Shown piece by piece: positions 1 to 8,280 of a DNA stretch of 64,000 nucleotides (within the stretch, counting starts at the first letter, position 1; every line of letters starts with the position of its first letter). The notes beneath the pieces are model-generated. The model was given only the letters and a program-made list of their open reading frames with translations. It was not told the DNA's origin and ran no database searches. The DNA is from Pseudonocardia sp. ICBG1293 (GTDB lineage Bacteria > Actinomycetota > Actinomycetes > Mycobacteriales > Pseudonocardiaceae): the NCBI RefSeq assembly GCF_020131355.1, contig NZ_JAHLEL010000044.1:434001-498000 (forward strand), written 5' to 3'. The translations under genes and the position numbers were made by a program.

Positions 1-878
1 GCGAGGTCGTCGCCCGCACCCGCGGCCGCGCCTGGACCGACGTGGCCCGCGACGAGGTACTGCTCCCGCTGGGCATGACCCGCACCTCGCCCCGCCCGCT
101 GGAACCGGCCGCGGCGGGCCGGGCCGTGCACCCGTGGGCCGACCTGGTCCTGCCCGAGCCCGAGCACGACGCCGGGGTGATGGCCGCCGCCGGGCAGCTG
201 TGGTGCACCGCCGCCGACCTGGCCCGGCTCGGCGCGCTGCTGCTCGGCGACACCGGCGGGGTGCTCTCCCCCGCCACCGTCGAGGAGATGACGCTGCCCG
301 CGGGCGTGGACCCGTCGTCGCCGGTCTGGGCGGGCTACGGGCTGGGCGTGCAGGTCCTGCGGGTCGAGCGGCCCGGCGGCGGCACGACGACGCTGGTCGG
401 GCACGGCGGGTCGATGCCCGGCTTCCTGGCCGGGCTGTGGGTGGACCGGGAGGAGGGCGCCGGTGCGCTGGCGATGGGCAACACCACCGCCGGGATGGAC
501 AGCGGGCTGGCCGCCGGACTGCTGAACGACCTGCGCACCGCCGAGCCCCGCGTCGTCGCGCCGTGGACCCCGCAGCCCTGCCCGGTCGATCCCGACCTGC
601 TCGGCCCGTGGTTCTGGGGCCCCTCCCCCTACGCGCTGCGCTCGGTCGCCGGCGGGCTGCTGCACCTGGGCGGCCTCGGGCGCCCCGGGCGCGCGTCACG
701 CTTCCGGCCCGGCCCGGACGGCACCTGGATCGGCCTGGACGGGTACTTCGCCGGGGAGACCCTGCGCCTGGGCCGCGACCACCTGTGGCTGGCCACGTTC
801 GTGTTCACCCGCACCCCGTACGACCCGGCCGCCCCCGTTCCCGGCGGCGTCTCCGACGCGGGCTGGACGGCCGGCTGA
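1..878 (+). CDS. Serine hydrolase of the beta-lactamase (class C/PBP4*) fold, 5' end outside window
   Basis: Only the C-terminal part is present. The reading frame is open from base 3 to the TGA at 876-878, so the catalytic SxxK motif lies off the left edge. The visible part carries LVGHGGSMPGF, where HGG is the usual equivalent of the KTG box of class C beta-lactamases and EstB-type esterases. A glycine-rich beta-sandwich extension follows. Proteins of this fold are D-aminopeptidases, esterases or penicillin-binding hydrolases, and the substrate cannot be told from this fragment. No downstream gene overlaps it, and the BCCT gene begins about 135 bases later. Confidence 0.75.
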   Translation, partial: EVVARTRGRAWTDVARDEVLLPLGMTRTSPRPLEPAAAGRAVHPWADLVLPEPEHDAGVMAAAGQLWCTAADLARLGALLLGDTGGVLSPATVEEMTLPAGVDPSSPVWAGYGLGVQVLRVERPGGGTTTLVGHGGSMPGFLAGLWVDREEGAGALAMGNTTAGMDSGLAAGLLNDLRTAEPRVVAPWTPQPCPVDPDLLGPWFWGPSPYALRSVAGGLLHLGGLGRPGRASRFRPGPDGTWIGLDGYFAGETLRLGRDHLWLATFVFTRTPYDPAAPVPGGVSDAGWTAG

Positions 879-1013
879 GGTCACGGTTCGGCGTGCACGG
901 CGACACGGGGCGGCCGAGTACCTAGACTTTCGGCACACAAACGACTTGTGCACCATTTTCTGCACGGACGAAAGCGGAGGGGGGATGCGCCCGGCATCCG
1001 GGCGCGACCACAC

Positions 1014-2837
1014 ATGACACAGGCCCCAGCACCACCGGACGCCCGTCCGGACACGACCGGGGGCGACCGGCCCCGCACCGACTGGGTCGTGTTCGGCGTC
1101 GGCGCCGCGCTCGCACTGCTGTTCGTGCTCTGGGGGCTGCTCAGCCCCGACACGCTGGGTTCCGCCGCCGAGTCGATGCTGGGCGGGCTGATGCGCGGCG
1201 GCGGCTGGGGCTTCATCCTCGCCGCGACCGCCTTCGTCGCCTTCGCGCTCTTCCTGGCCTTCAGCCGGTTCGGGCGCATCAAGCTCGGCGCCGACGACGA
1301 GGAACCCGAGTTCCGCACGGTCTCCTGGATCGCGATGATGTTCTCCGCCGGCATGGGCATCGGCCTCATGTTCTTCGGCGTGAACGAGCCGCTCACGTTC
1401 TTCCAGTCGCCGCCGCCCGGCGCCGCCGAGCACGGCACCATCGACGCCCTGCAGACCTCGATGGCGACCTCGCTGTTCCACTGGACCCTGCACCCGTGGG
1501 CGATCTACGCCGTGGTCGGCCTCGCCATCGCCTACTCCACCTTCCGCAAGGGCCGCCGCCAGCTCATCAGCCAGGCCTTCATCCCCCTGATCGGCCGCAA
1601 GGCCGCCGAGGGCACCATCGGCCGCGCCATCGACATCCTGGCCATCTTCGCCACCCTGTTCGGCTCCGCGGCCTCGCTGGGCCTGGGCGCGTTCCAGATC
1701 GGCGGCGGCATGCAGACCGTCGGCTGGGTCGACGGCCAGGTCGGCCCGTGGGTCCTCGCCGCGATCATCGTCGTACTGACCGCCGCGTTCATCCTCTCCG
1801 CCGTCTCCGGCGTCGAGAAGGGCATCCAGTGGCTGTCCAACACGAACATGGTCCTCGCCGCCGTGCTGGCGTTCTTCGTGTTCGTCGTCGGCCCGACCGT
1901 GATCATCCTGGACCTGATCCCCACCTCGGTCGGCGCCTACTTCTCGCAGTTCTTCGAGATGGTCGGACGCACCGAGGCCGTCGGCGGCGAGCCGATGCTC
2001 GAGTGGCTCTCCGGCTGGACGATCTTCTACTGGGCCTGGTGGATCTCCTGGACCCCGTTCGTCGGCATGTTCCTGGCCCGCATCTCGCGTGGACGCACCA
2101 TCCGTGAGTTCGTCGGCGGCGTCATCCTCGCCCCGAGCCTGGTCTCCCTGATCTGGTTCTGCATCTTCGGCGGCACCGCCATCACGCAGGCCCAGCAGGG
2201 CGCCCAGTTCTCCGACGACTCGAACGTCCAGCTCTTCCAGATGCTCGCCGCCTACCCCTGGGCCACCTTCACCGGCCTGCTGGTCATGCTGCTGGTCGCG
2301 ATCTTCTTCGTCTCCGGGGCGGACGCCGCGTCGATCGTGATGGGCACCCTGTCCCAGCGCGGCACCATCGAGCCCAGCAAGTGGGTCGTCATCTTCTGGG
2401 GCTCGGTCATGGGCGCGGTGGCCGTGCTCATGTTGGTCACCGGCGGGGAGAACGCCCTCGACGGCATCCAGAACCTGACCATCCTGGTCGCCGCGCCCTT
2501 CGTCGTGATCATGGTTCTGCTCTGTTTCGCGCTGTTCAAGGACCTGCGCCGGGACAAGGTCGTGCTCCGCGACGAGAAGGGCGCCCAGGTGCTGGAGCAG
2601 GCCGTCGACTGGGCGACCGACAACCACGGCGACAACTTCTACGTCAAGGTCGGCGCGTTCGACCCGGACGAGGACAGCGCCCCCGGCGCCCGTGCCGGCA
2701 CCGGCGCGGACGGTTCCGACACCGGCCACGGGAACGGGGCCGTCGGGGCCGCACCCACCGGGCAGGACAGCCGTGCGGGCGACGGGTCGACGGCGGCGAC
2801 CGCCGAACGACGCGACAGCCCGGTCGGCGGCGGCTGA
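1014..2837 (+). CDS. BCCT-family glycine betaine/choline/carnitine transporter
   Basis: A 607-residue integral membrane protein with about twelve hydrophobic segments. It carries BCCT hallmarks: GMGIGLMFFGVNEPLTFF near residue 120 and the tryptophan-rich core segment YWAWWISWTPFVGMF near 340, followed by ARISRGRTIREF. BCCT carriers import compatible solutes such as betaine, choline or carnitine using the sodium or proton gradient. The last 70 or so residues are a hydrophilic Gly/Ala/Asp-rich tail, possibly the osmosensing cytoplasmic C-terminus known in BetP-like members. The ATG at 1014 is chosen because it starts the conserved region, but its ribosome site is poor. A GTG at 948 is in frame and would add 22 residues. 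The exact substrate is unknown. Confidence 0.9.
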   Translation: MTQAPAPPDARPDTTGGDRPRTDWVVFGVGAALALLFVLWGLLSPDTLGSAAESMLGGLMRGGGWGFILAATAFVAFALFLAFSRFGRIKLGADDEEPEFRTVSWIAMMFSAGMGIGLMFFGVNEPLTFFQSPPPGAAEHGTIDALQTSMATSLFHWTLHPWAIYAVVGLAIAYSTFRKGRRQLISQAFIPLIGRKAAEGTIGRAIDILAIFATLFGSAASLGLGAFQIGGGMQTVGWVDGQVGPWVLAAIIVVLTAAFILSAVSGVEKGIQWLSNTNMVLAAVLAFFVFVVGPTVIILDLIPTSVGAYFSQFFEMVGRTEAVGGEPMLEWLSGWTIFYWAWWISWTPFVGMFLARISRGRTIREFVGGVILAPSLVSLIWFCIFGGTAITQAQQGAQFSDDSNVQLFQMLAAYPWATFTGLLVMLLVAIFFVSGADAASIVMGTLSQRGTIEPSKWVVIFWGSVMGAVAVLMLVTGGENALDGIQNLTILVAAPFVVIMVLLCFALFKDLRRDKVVLRDEKGAQVLEQAVDWATDNHGDNFYVKVGAFDPDEDSAPGARAGTGADGSDTGHGNGAVGAAPTGQDSRAGDGSTAATAERRDSPVGGG

Positions 2838-2853
2838 CCACCTCTCGTCGCAC

Positions 2854-2900
2854 ACGACGGCGGCCGGACCCCCTCCCCGGGGTGTCCGGCCGTCGTCGTC
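2854..2900 (+). terminator. GC-rich hairpin downstream of the BCCT gene
   Basis: A long inverted repeat just after the BCCT stop pairs ACGACGGCGGCCGGACCCC with a matching arm ending in GTCCGGCCGTCGTCGT around a short C-rich loop. There is no T tract, which is common for actinobacterial terminators. Confidence 0.6.
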
Positions 2901-3115
2901 CGTGGCAGGGTCGAGGGCTCACGGTCGTCGGGGGCGACCGGACGACCGGACCGCCCGTGACCGGCCGCCCACCGATGGTGAGCAGTCGGGAGTGACCCGG
3001 ACCGGTCGCGCTCGTTGGACCTCCTGCGACCATCCGGCGCACGGCCCCCGCGTGCATCGGCGATCATCGGAAAGTGCTGCGCCGCAGCAGGAGCGAGTGG
3101 GAGGGACCCGACACA

Positions 3116-4861
3116 GTGGGCCGGATGCGTCTCGTCTTCACCCCCGGGGACGACCAGGGGTACGCCGAGGCCCGCAGCCGCCTGCTGGAGCAGTTCTCCC
3201 TCTGGGCCCGCCGTCGTCGCGTCGAGGTCGACACCGCGCTCGTCGCCGCAGCGCTGGACTACAAGTACGCACGCGACCGCAGGCTGGGCCGCTGGACCCG
3301 CTCGCACATCGCCGACGCGCTGGGCATGTGGTTCCCGCGCAAGGTGACCGTGCTCGAGCCCGACGACGTCGCCCCCGCCTTCCACGCGCTGATCGACTTC
3401 GTCGACGAGCACGACTGGTTCGACCCGCAGTCGCACCCCGCGGACGCCCTGCACCGCCAGGTCCTCGACTCCACCCCCGCCCTGCACGACGGCCTGGCCG
3501 ACGAGCGCAACTACGACCTTGGCAAGTTCTGGGGCGTGCAGCTGCACCGGCACGGCGTCGACCCGGCCGATCCGGCCGCCGTGCAGCGGTTCCTCGACCG
3601 CGCCGGCGCCGGGCAGACCGATGTCGACCGGCACGCACTCGCCGAGATCATGCGACGCGAGGCGCAGCGGCCCACCCGCACCGAGTGGAACCCCGAGCTG
3701 CCGCCGGTACCGATGCCGGGCGCCGCGGCGCTCGTCGAGGCCGCGGAGCGCTCCGAGGCCTGCGAGCTGCTGCGCAAGCTGACCCTGTGGGTGCGGGCCG
3801 GGCGTCGGCTGACCTCCGACGGTCGCCTCGACCGCACCGACGCGCTCGACCTCGCCGCACACCTGCAGCTCGACCACATCTACCGCGAGACCGCCCGCAC
3901 CAGCGACGACCTGCCCGAGGTGTCCCTGCTGCTGCGCTGGGCCCGGTCCGCCCGCCTGGTGCGGGTCGTGCGCGGACGGCTGCTGCCGGTCAAGAGCGCG
4001 GGCCCGCTGCTGAACCGGCCGATCGAGCTGTGGCGCCGGGTCTTCGAGTCGGTCGGGCGCCTGGGCGACAGCCTCGGCGGGACCGACGTCTTCGGTGCGC
4101 CGTCGCTGTTCGGGATGTCGATGTCGCAGGCGTTCCCGATGCTGTGGGTCGGCCTCTACGCCACCGGCGGCGGCCAGGTCCCGCTGGAGCACTTCCACCG
4201 CCAGGTCCGCGACGCCGTCAACGACGAGGCGGGCTGCGTGGTCGACGACCTCGCCGGCGACGTCGAGCAGCGGCTGTGGCGCCGCGACGTCACCGCCCTG
4301 CTCGACGCGTGCGAGCTGCTCGGCGCGATCGAGCTGACCGAGACCCTGGACGCCGACGAGCTGGACGCGCTGTCCTTCGTCGCGCACCGGGACGACCCGG
4401 ACCCCACCGTCGTCGCGCTGACCCCGATGGGGCTGTGGGCGGTGCACGAGTACCTGACCGAGCAGGGCATGCACCTGCCCGCGCCGGGCGAGCTCGCCGA
4501 CGAGGACGTCGAGTACGTGTGCGTGCGGATGAGCGGGGTGCGGGCCGACGTGGCCGAGGCCGAGCTCGCCGCCTGGGCGCGGTCGCGGCCCGCCGGGGAC
4601 GCCGTGCGCGAGCTGGACCGCTTCCTGCGCCGTTGCGAGGTCCCGGCGCACCGCGGCCTGGCGCTGCACGCACTGACGACGACCGGCCCGGCCGGGCGGG
4701 CGGTCGCCGCCCGGCACCGGCTGCACGTCGCCGAGCCCGTGGTGGTGCCGGCGCCGCAGCGCCACGTCGGCCCCACCCCGGCGCCCCGCGCCGCGGCCGC
4801 CGAGACCGCGGCGCCGCTGCCGCGCACCGCGGTGCGCCACAACCTCGAACCGGCCGGCTGA
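3116..4861 (+). CDS. Uncharacterised 581-residue protein, paralogous to the gene at 58105
   Basis: A soluble, Arg/Leu/Asp-rich protein with no signal peptide or membrane segment. I do not recognise a named family. Its middle contains WVRAGRRLTSDGRLDRTDAL followed by LLRWARSARLVRVVRGRLLPV. The same two blocks in the same order (GRALTATGNLRLADARELV, then a W-x-L-xx-A-x-x-A-G-xx-RR-xx-GRLV stretch) occur in the 620-residue protein at 58105, so the two are members of one family. Further shared features are an N-terminal DFVDEHDWFDP-like stretch and a late VVALTPMGLWAV block. GTG 3116 is preferred because GGGAGGG lies about ten bases upstream. ATG 3125 and GTG 3074 are alternatives. It appears monocistronic, convergent with the oxidoreductase at 4894. 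Confidence 0.8.
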   Translation: MGRMRLVFTPGDDQGYAEARSRLLEQFSLWARRRRVEVDTALVAAALDYKYARDRRLGRWTRSHIADALGMWFPRKVTVLEPDDVAPAFHALIDFVDEHDWFDPQSHPADALHRQVLDSTPALHDGLADERNYDLGKFWGVQLHRHGVDPADPAAVQRFLDRAGAGQTDVDRHALAEIMRREAQRPTRTEWNPELPPVPMPGAAALVEAAERSEACELLRKLTLWVRAGRRLTSDGRLDRTDALDLAAHLQLDHIYRETARTSDDLPEVSLLLRWARSARLVRVVRGRLLPVKSAGPLLNRPIELWRRVFESVGRLGDSLGGTDVFGAPSLFGMSMSQAFPMLWVGLYATGGGQVPLEHFHRQVRDAVNDEAGCVVDDLAGDVEQRLWRRDVTALLDACELLGAIELTETLDADELDALSFVAHRDDPDPTVVALTPMGLWAVHEYLTEQGMHLPAPGELADEDVEYVCVRMSGVRADVAEAELAAWARSRPAGDAVRELDRFLRRCEVPAHRGLALHALTTTGPAGRAVAARHRLHVAEPVVVPAPQRHVGPTPAPRAAAAETAAPLPRTAVRHNLEPAG

Positions 4862-4893
4862 CCCGTCCGGCGCCGGCAGGCCCAGGTCCGGGG

Positions 4894-5874
4894 TCAGCCC
4901 GACTCGGGCCCGGTCAGCAGGACGACCTTGCCCGTGACCGTCCGGTCGTCGATGCGCGACAGGGCCGTCGCGGCGTCGTCGAGGCCGAAGCTCTCACTGA
5001 TCAGCGGGTCGAGCGCGCCGGAACGCAGGTGCGGGACCAGGGCGTCCCACTCGGACCGGATGAAGTCGGGTCGGCCGAGGGCGTAGGCGCCCCAGCCGAC
5101 CCCGCGGACATCGATGTTGTTGAGCAGCAGCCGGTTCACCTTGACCGTCGGGATGTCGCCCGCGGTGAACCCGATGACCATGAGCCGCCCGAGCGGACCC
5201 AGGCACCGCAGCGAGTCGGTGAACCGGTCCCCGCCGACCGGGTCGACGACCATGTCGACGCCCGCGCCGCCGGTGAGCTCCGTGACCGCGTCCTTGAACC
5301 CGTCGACGCCGACGGTGTGCGCCGCGCCGGCGCGCCGGGCGACCTCGGCCTTCGCCTCCGTGGAGGTCACACCGATCACGGTGGCGCCCATCGCCGCGGC
5401 CAGCTGGATGACCGCGGTCCCGATGCCCCCGGCGGCGCCCTGCACGAGCACCGTCTCCCCCGCCCGCAGGCCACCCCGGGTCTCCAGGGTGAAGTGCGCG
5501 GTCAGGTAGTTCATCGGCAGGCAGGCGCCTGCCGGGAACCCGACCTCGTCGGGCAGCGGGAAGACGAACTGCTCCGGAACGGAGACGGTCTCGGCGAACA
5601 CCCCGGACATGGTGAACGCGACGACCCGGTCCCCGGCCGAGAACCGGCTCTCCGGGCCCGCCTCGCGCACCGTGCCCGCACACTCCGAGCCCAGGGTGAA
5701 CGGCGGCTCCGGCTTGTACTGGTACATCCCCTTGGTCAGCAGGACGTCCGGGAAGTTCACGCCGGCCGCGGCGACGTCGATCAGGACCTCGCCGTCACCA
5801 CGACCCGGTGCCTCGACCTCGGCGACGCGGACCGCGGACGGCCCGTCCAGCTCGCTGACCTGCACTGCACGCAC
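4894..5874 (-). CDS. Zinc-independent NADPH:quinone oxidoreductase (MDR superfamily)
   Basis: A 326-residue medium-chain dehydrogenase/reductase of the quinone oxidoreductase branch. An N-terminal GroES-like domain (AAAGVNFPDVLLTKGMYQ) is followed by a Rossmann fold with the nucleotide signature VLVQGAAGGIGTAVIQLA near residue 145. The GHE zinc ligands of alcohol dehydrogenases are absent, as expected for this branch. It probably reduces quinones or enones with NADPH. The GTG start at 5874 has GAGGGAGAG a suitable distance upstream. The gene stands alone, with a small coiled-coil gene in the same direction upstream of it. The substrate is not predictable. Confidence 0.9.
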   Translation of the reverse strand: MRAVQVSELDGPSAVRVAEVEAPGRGDGEVLIDVAAAGVNFPDVLLTKGMYQYKPEPPFTLGSECAGTVREAGPESRFSAGDRVVAFTMSGVFAETVSVPEQFVFPLPDEVGFPAGACLPMNYLTAHFTLETRGGLRAGETVLVQGAAGGIGTAVIQLAAAMGATVIGVTSTEAKAEVARRAGAAHTVGVDGFKDAVTELTGGAGVDMVVDPVGGDRFTDSLRCLGPLGRLMVIGFTAGDIPTVKVNRLLLNNIDVRGVGWGAYALGRPDFIRSEWDALVPHLRSGALDPLISESFGLDDAATALSRIDDRTVTGKVVLLTGPESG

Positions 5875-5959
5875 GTGTGCTCTCCCTCGTGGTCCGACGG
5901 CGGTGTCCGCCGGTCATCGAACCACGCATCGGGGGTGATCCACACGGGCCGCGCGGCGA

Positions 5960-6268
5960 CTACACCGGCTGGGCGTCGCCGTAGCGTGGGGTGCGCGGCT
6001 CGGTGAGCGCGTCGCACAGCTCGGAGAGCCGGTTGTCGATGCGGTCCTGCACCCGCTCCAGCGCGTCGAGCTCCAGCATGAGGTCCAGCGCGTCGCCGGT
6101 GGTGCCTCCGGCGAGGACCCGTTCCAGCTCGGCGCGACGGTCGGCGGCCCGACGACGGCAGGCGTCGGCGGTCGCCTTGTGGGCGCGCAGCCGGGCACGG
6201 GCGGGGTCGGCGAGCGCGCGTCCGCCGTTGACGGTGGCGACGCGCTCCTCCAGCAGATGCGGGTTCAC
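5960..6268 (-). CDS. Small predicted coiled-coil protein
   Basis: About 102 residues starting NPHLLEERVATVNGGR. It is dominated by charged heptad-like helix (ARARLRAHKATADACRRRAA, then LDLMLELDALERVQDRIDNR). GTG 6268 is chosen because CCGGAGGGCC precedes it closely. A longer frame to 6334 has no comparable ribosome site. There is no signal peptide or known catalytic motif. Function unknown. Confidence 0.7.
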   Translation of the reverse strand: MNPHLLEERVATVNGGRALADPARARLRAHKATADACRRRAADRRAELERVLAGGTTGDALDLMLELDALERVQDRIDNRLSELCDALTEPRTPRYGDAQPV

Positions 6269-6360
6269 GGGGCCCTCCGGTACGTCGTGGTGGGAACGTC
6301 GGATCGACGGCGCAGTGACCGTCGCCACACCCACGCTAGACGATCAGCGTGTGCCGCGCA

Positions 6361-6374
6361 TCACATCAATGTGA
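6361..6374. promoter_or_regulatory. Palindrome TCACAT-CA-ATGTGA upstream of the coiled-coil gene
   Basis: Perfect six-base arms with a two-base spacer, about 93 bases upstream of the GTG at 6268 and standing out as AT-richer than its surroundings. It could be an operator for a dimeric regulator. The arm order is not that of a CRP site. Confidence 0.3.
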
Positions 6375-6404
6375 CATCCGCGGACACCGGTGCCCGGACA
6401 GGCG

Positions 6405-6438
6405 ACGACCCCCGGCGCCGTCGGGCTCCGGGGGTCGT
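6405..6438 (-). terminator. Hairpin terminator after the 6459-6884 gene
   Basis: ACGACCCCCGG pairs perfectly with CCGGGGGTCGT across a 12-base loop, about 20 bases beyond the stop codon of the minus-strand gene that ends at 6459. Confidence 0.6.
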
Positions 6439-6458
6439 GGTGCGGCGGGCCGGGACGG

Positions 6459-6884
6459 TCAGTCACCGCGGCGCGGCTGCGGGATGAGCTCGGCGGGCCC
6501 CCGACGGCGCTGGGCGGGCGCGTCGGTGGTCAGGTGGTAGTGCCCGCGGCGGGACCGCCGGCACAGGTAGGCCCGCTGCGGCCGCCCGCCGAGGGCCTCC
6601 AGCTCACGCGCGGCACACTCGGCGGCGTCGCGGTCGGGGTAGATGACCTTGCCGTCGCTCCCGGTCGCGGAGGCGCCGAACCGCTCACGGTCCTCGATCT
6701 CCCGTCGGCCGGGGAGGCACACCTCCGGCCGACCGGACCGCATCAGCCGCGCGTACCGGGCCAGCACGCGGCCCCGCTCGCCGTCGACCACACCTCGTCC
6801 GGACGGCAGGTTCTCCACCGACCGCCGTGCCGCGGGGATCATCCCCGGGTGCACCGCCGGAACCCTGTCGAACTGCCCGTCCAT
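6459..6884 (-). CDS. Small basic protein with C-x(n)-GHYHLT motif, function unknown
   Basis: A 141-residue arginine-rich protein. The ATG at 6884 has GGAGG five bases upstream. Residues near 95-120 (YPDRDAAECAARELEALGG, then AYLCRRSRRGHYHLTT) resemble the short C...GHWHLT pattern seen in many small actinobacterial proteins, where a full version carries a CxxC...H zinc site. Here only one cysteine precedes GHYHLT, so metal binding is doubtful. No operon partner. Confidence 0.65.
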   Translation of the reverse strand: MDGQFDRVPAVHPGMIPAARRSVENLPSGRGVVDGERGRVLARYARLMRSGRPEVCLPGRREIEDRERFGASATGSDGKVIYPDRDAAECAARELEALGGRPQRAYLCRRSRRGHYHLTTDAPAQRRRGPAELIPQPRRGD

Positions 6885-7169
6885 GTCGCCTCCACGTCGC
6901 CGTCACTTGTGGATCGCTCAGCTCATCCTGCCTCGTTACGGCCCGCCGTGGACTCCCACGATCGTGTCAACTGTCACGCGGACATCCGCACATCCACTCA
7001 CGGTGCGTGACATCGACCGCTGGTGGGCGCGACGGCGACGCCGCTCGGCGCCGCGGCGGTCGTGTCGTCACACCTGTGGGTACGGCCGTGTGCACCAGCC
7101 TGTGCGTCCGTCCGCTCCGCCCTATCCTGGATCTCCGGGAACGCGCGTGCCCCGGGTCGGGGGACGACG

Positions 7170-7736
7170 ATGGCCATCCAGCCCGAGACGGGTGTCGGGA
7201 GCGGGGCGTCCGGCGGACCACGCTGGGACGAGGTGTTCACCCCGTCCGGCGTGGCCGATGGTGTGTTCGACGTGCGGTGGGACCTGCGTCCCCGGCTGCG
7301 CCGATGGCTCGCCGACCAGGGTCTGGCCACCGCGTCGGGGCGCGAGACGCACCGCCCGGCCATCGACGCCTGGGCCCTGCTCGACGGCGGCGTCATCGCG
7401 GTGTCGGCGGTGAGCCTGCCCGGTGCCCCGCCCGGCGCGGTACCCCTGCCCGGCCGGGAGCCGGCCGCAGGCGCCACTCCCCCGCGCCACTCCGCCCTGC
7501 TCCCCCCGGGCATGCGGCTGATCGGCTACCGGACCCTGCGCCTGGTCGTGGCGCGCCTGGGGCTGCCCGGTGGCGACGAGCCGCTGCCCGGCGAGCACCG
7601 CGACGTGCCCGGCCTGGTCGAGGACCTCTTCGACGCCCGCCGCCGCGACGACGCGACGGCCGAGCAGGCCGAGCTGCTCGCGACCTGCACCGACCGGACC
7701 TCCCTGCGCTGGGTGGTCACCGCGCTGCGGCCGTGA
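7170..7736 (+). CDS. Hypothetical protein, 188 residues
   Basis: The ATG at 7170 is preceded by CGGGGGA. The product is Gly/Pro/Arg-rich and starts MAIQPETGVG. It contains WDEVFTPSGVADGVFDVRWD and ends LRWVVTALRP. I see no signal peptide, membrane segment or known motif. The 285 bases upstream (6885-7169) contain no supportable gene, only a few short TGTCA/TGACA repeats. The gene is convergent with the SnoaL-like gene nine bases downstream. Confidence 0.65.
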   Translation: MAIQPETGVGSGASGGPRWDEVFTPSGVADGVFDVRWDLRPRLRRWLADQGLATASGRETHRPAIDAWALLDGGVIAVSAVSLPGAPPGAVPLPGREPAAGATPPRHSALLPPGMRLIGYRTLRLVVARLGLPGGDEPLPGEHRDVPGLVEDLFDARRRDDATAEQAELLATCTDRTSLRWVVTALRP

Positions 7737-7745
7737 CCTCCGTGG

Positions 7746-8243
7746 TCAGCGCCGGCCCGACCCGCTGCGCAGCACCCCGGTCTGGCGGAGGAGCCCCATG
7801 AGGTCGTAGCCCGCGTACAGCCGCCGCGCGCGACCGTCCCGGAAGTCGAAGACCTCCACCCCGACGAAGTCGAACGGCAGCCCGGTCCCGGGGATCCCGG
7901 GCGGTGTGAGCGTGCCGGTGAAGTGCCCGGTCCCGCGCCAGGTGAACGCGGCCCGCGGTGCGTCGGGGGCGAGCAGGGGTGGTCCGGTGCGCTCCCAGGT
8001 CAGGTCCGGGTAGGCGGTGAGCACGTACCGCATGTAGTCGGCTGCCGCGCCGGGTCCCCGCACCTCCCATCCCGAGTTGCGGGTGGTCGGGGTCTCCAGC
8101 ACGAAGTCCTCGGTCACCAGCGGGCGGACCCGGTCCGGGTCGTGGCTGTTCCAGGCCTCGATCCAGCTCCCGTACCAGCGCAGGGCAACCTCCGGGTCCG
8201 GCGCCGCACCCTCCCCGACGGCCGGGGGCGAGGGGTTCACCAT
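7746..8243 (-). CDS. SnoaL/NTF2-like fold protein
   Basis: 165 residues with the NTF2-like pattern: an N-terminal helix (ALRWYGSWIEAWNSHDPDRV), LVTEDFVLETPTT, a central PDLTWERT strand, and VGVEVFDFRDGRARRLYAGY. This fold covers polyketide cyclases, epoxide hydrolases, delta-isomerase-like enzymes and binding proteins, so the reaction is open. The ATG at 8243 has GGGAGG five bases upstream. A TetR-type palindrome lies 13-36 bases upstream. Before transposon insertion the divergent TetR gene at 11804 would have stood about 85 bases away, which makes that regulator the likely repressor. Confidence 0.8.
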   Translation of the reverse strand: MVNPSPPAVGEGAAPDPEVALRWYGSWIEAWNSHDPDRVRPLVTEDFVLETPTTRNSGWEVRGPGAAADYMRYVLTAYPDLTWERTGPPLLAPDAPRAAFTWRGTGHFTGTLTPPGIPGTGLPFDFVGVEVFDFRDGRARRLYAGYDLMGLLRQTGVLRSGSGRR

Positions 8244-8255
8244 CGCATCCTCCCG

Positions 8256-8279
8256 AAAAACTGATGGTCGTTAGTTTTT
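8256..8279. promoter_or_regulatory. TetR-type operator of the SnoaL-like gene
   Basis: A 24-base imperfect palindrome with half sites AAAAACTGATGG and (reverse complement) AAAAACTAACGA, matching at nine of twelve positions. It covers -13 to -36 relative to the SnoaL start, and the IS630 insertion begins one base after it. Inferred to be the site bound by the TetR protein now 3.4 kb away. Confidence 0.6.
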
Positions 8280-8280
8280 A

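Noticed and set aside
696..2855. 719-codon open frame on the minus strand opposite the BCCT gene, and similar long frames elsewhere (for example 2692-6006 plus, 26130-29294 minus, 40837-42618 minus)
   Set aside because: They lie opposite or across well-supported genes, have low-complexity Arg/Gly/Asp/Ala composition and no family motif. In DNA this GC-rich, shadow frames stay open because stop codons are rare.
6361..6374. CRP site
   Set aside because: The arms are TCACAT...ATGTGA, the reverse order of TGTGA...TCACA, with the wrong spacing.
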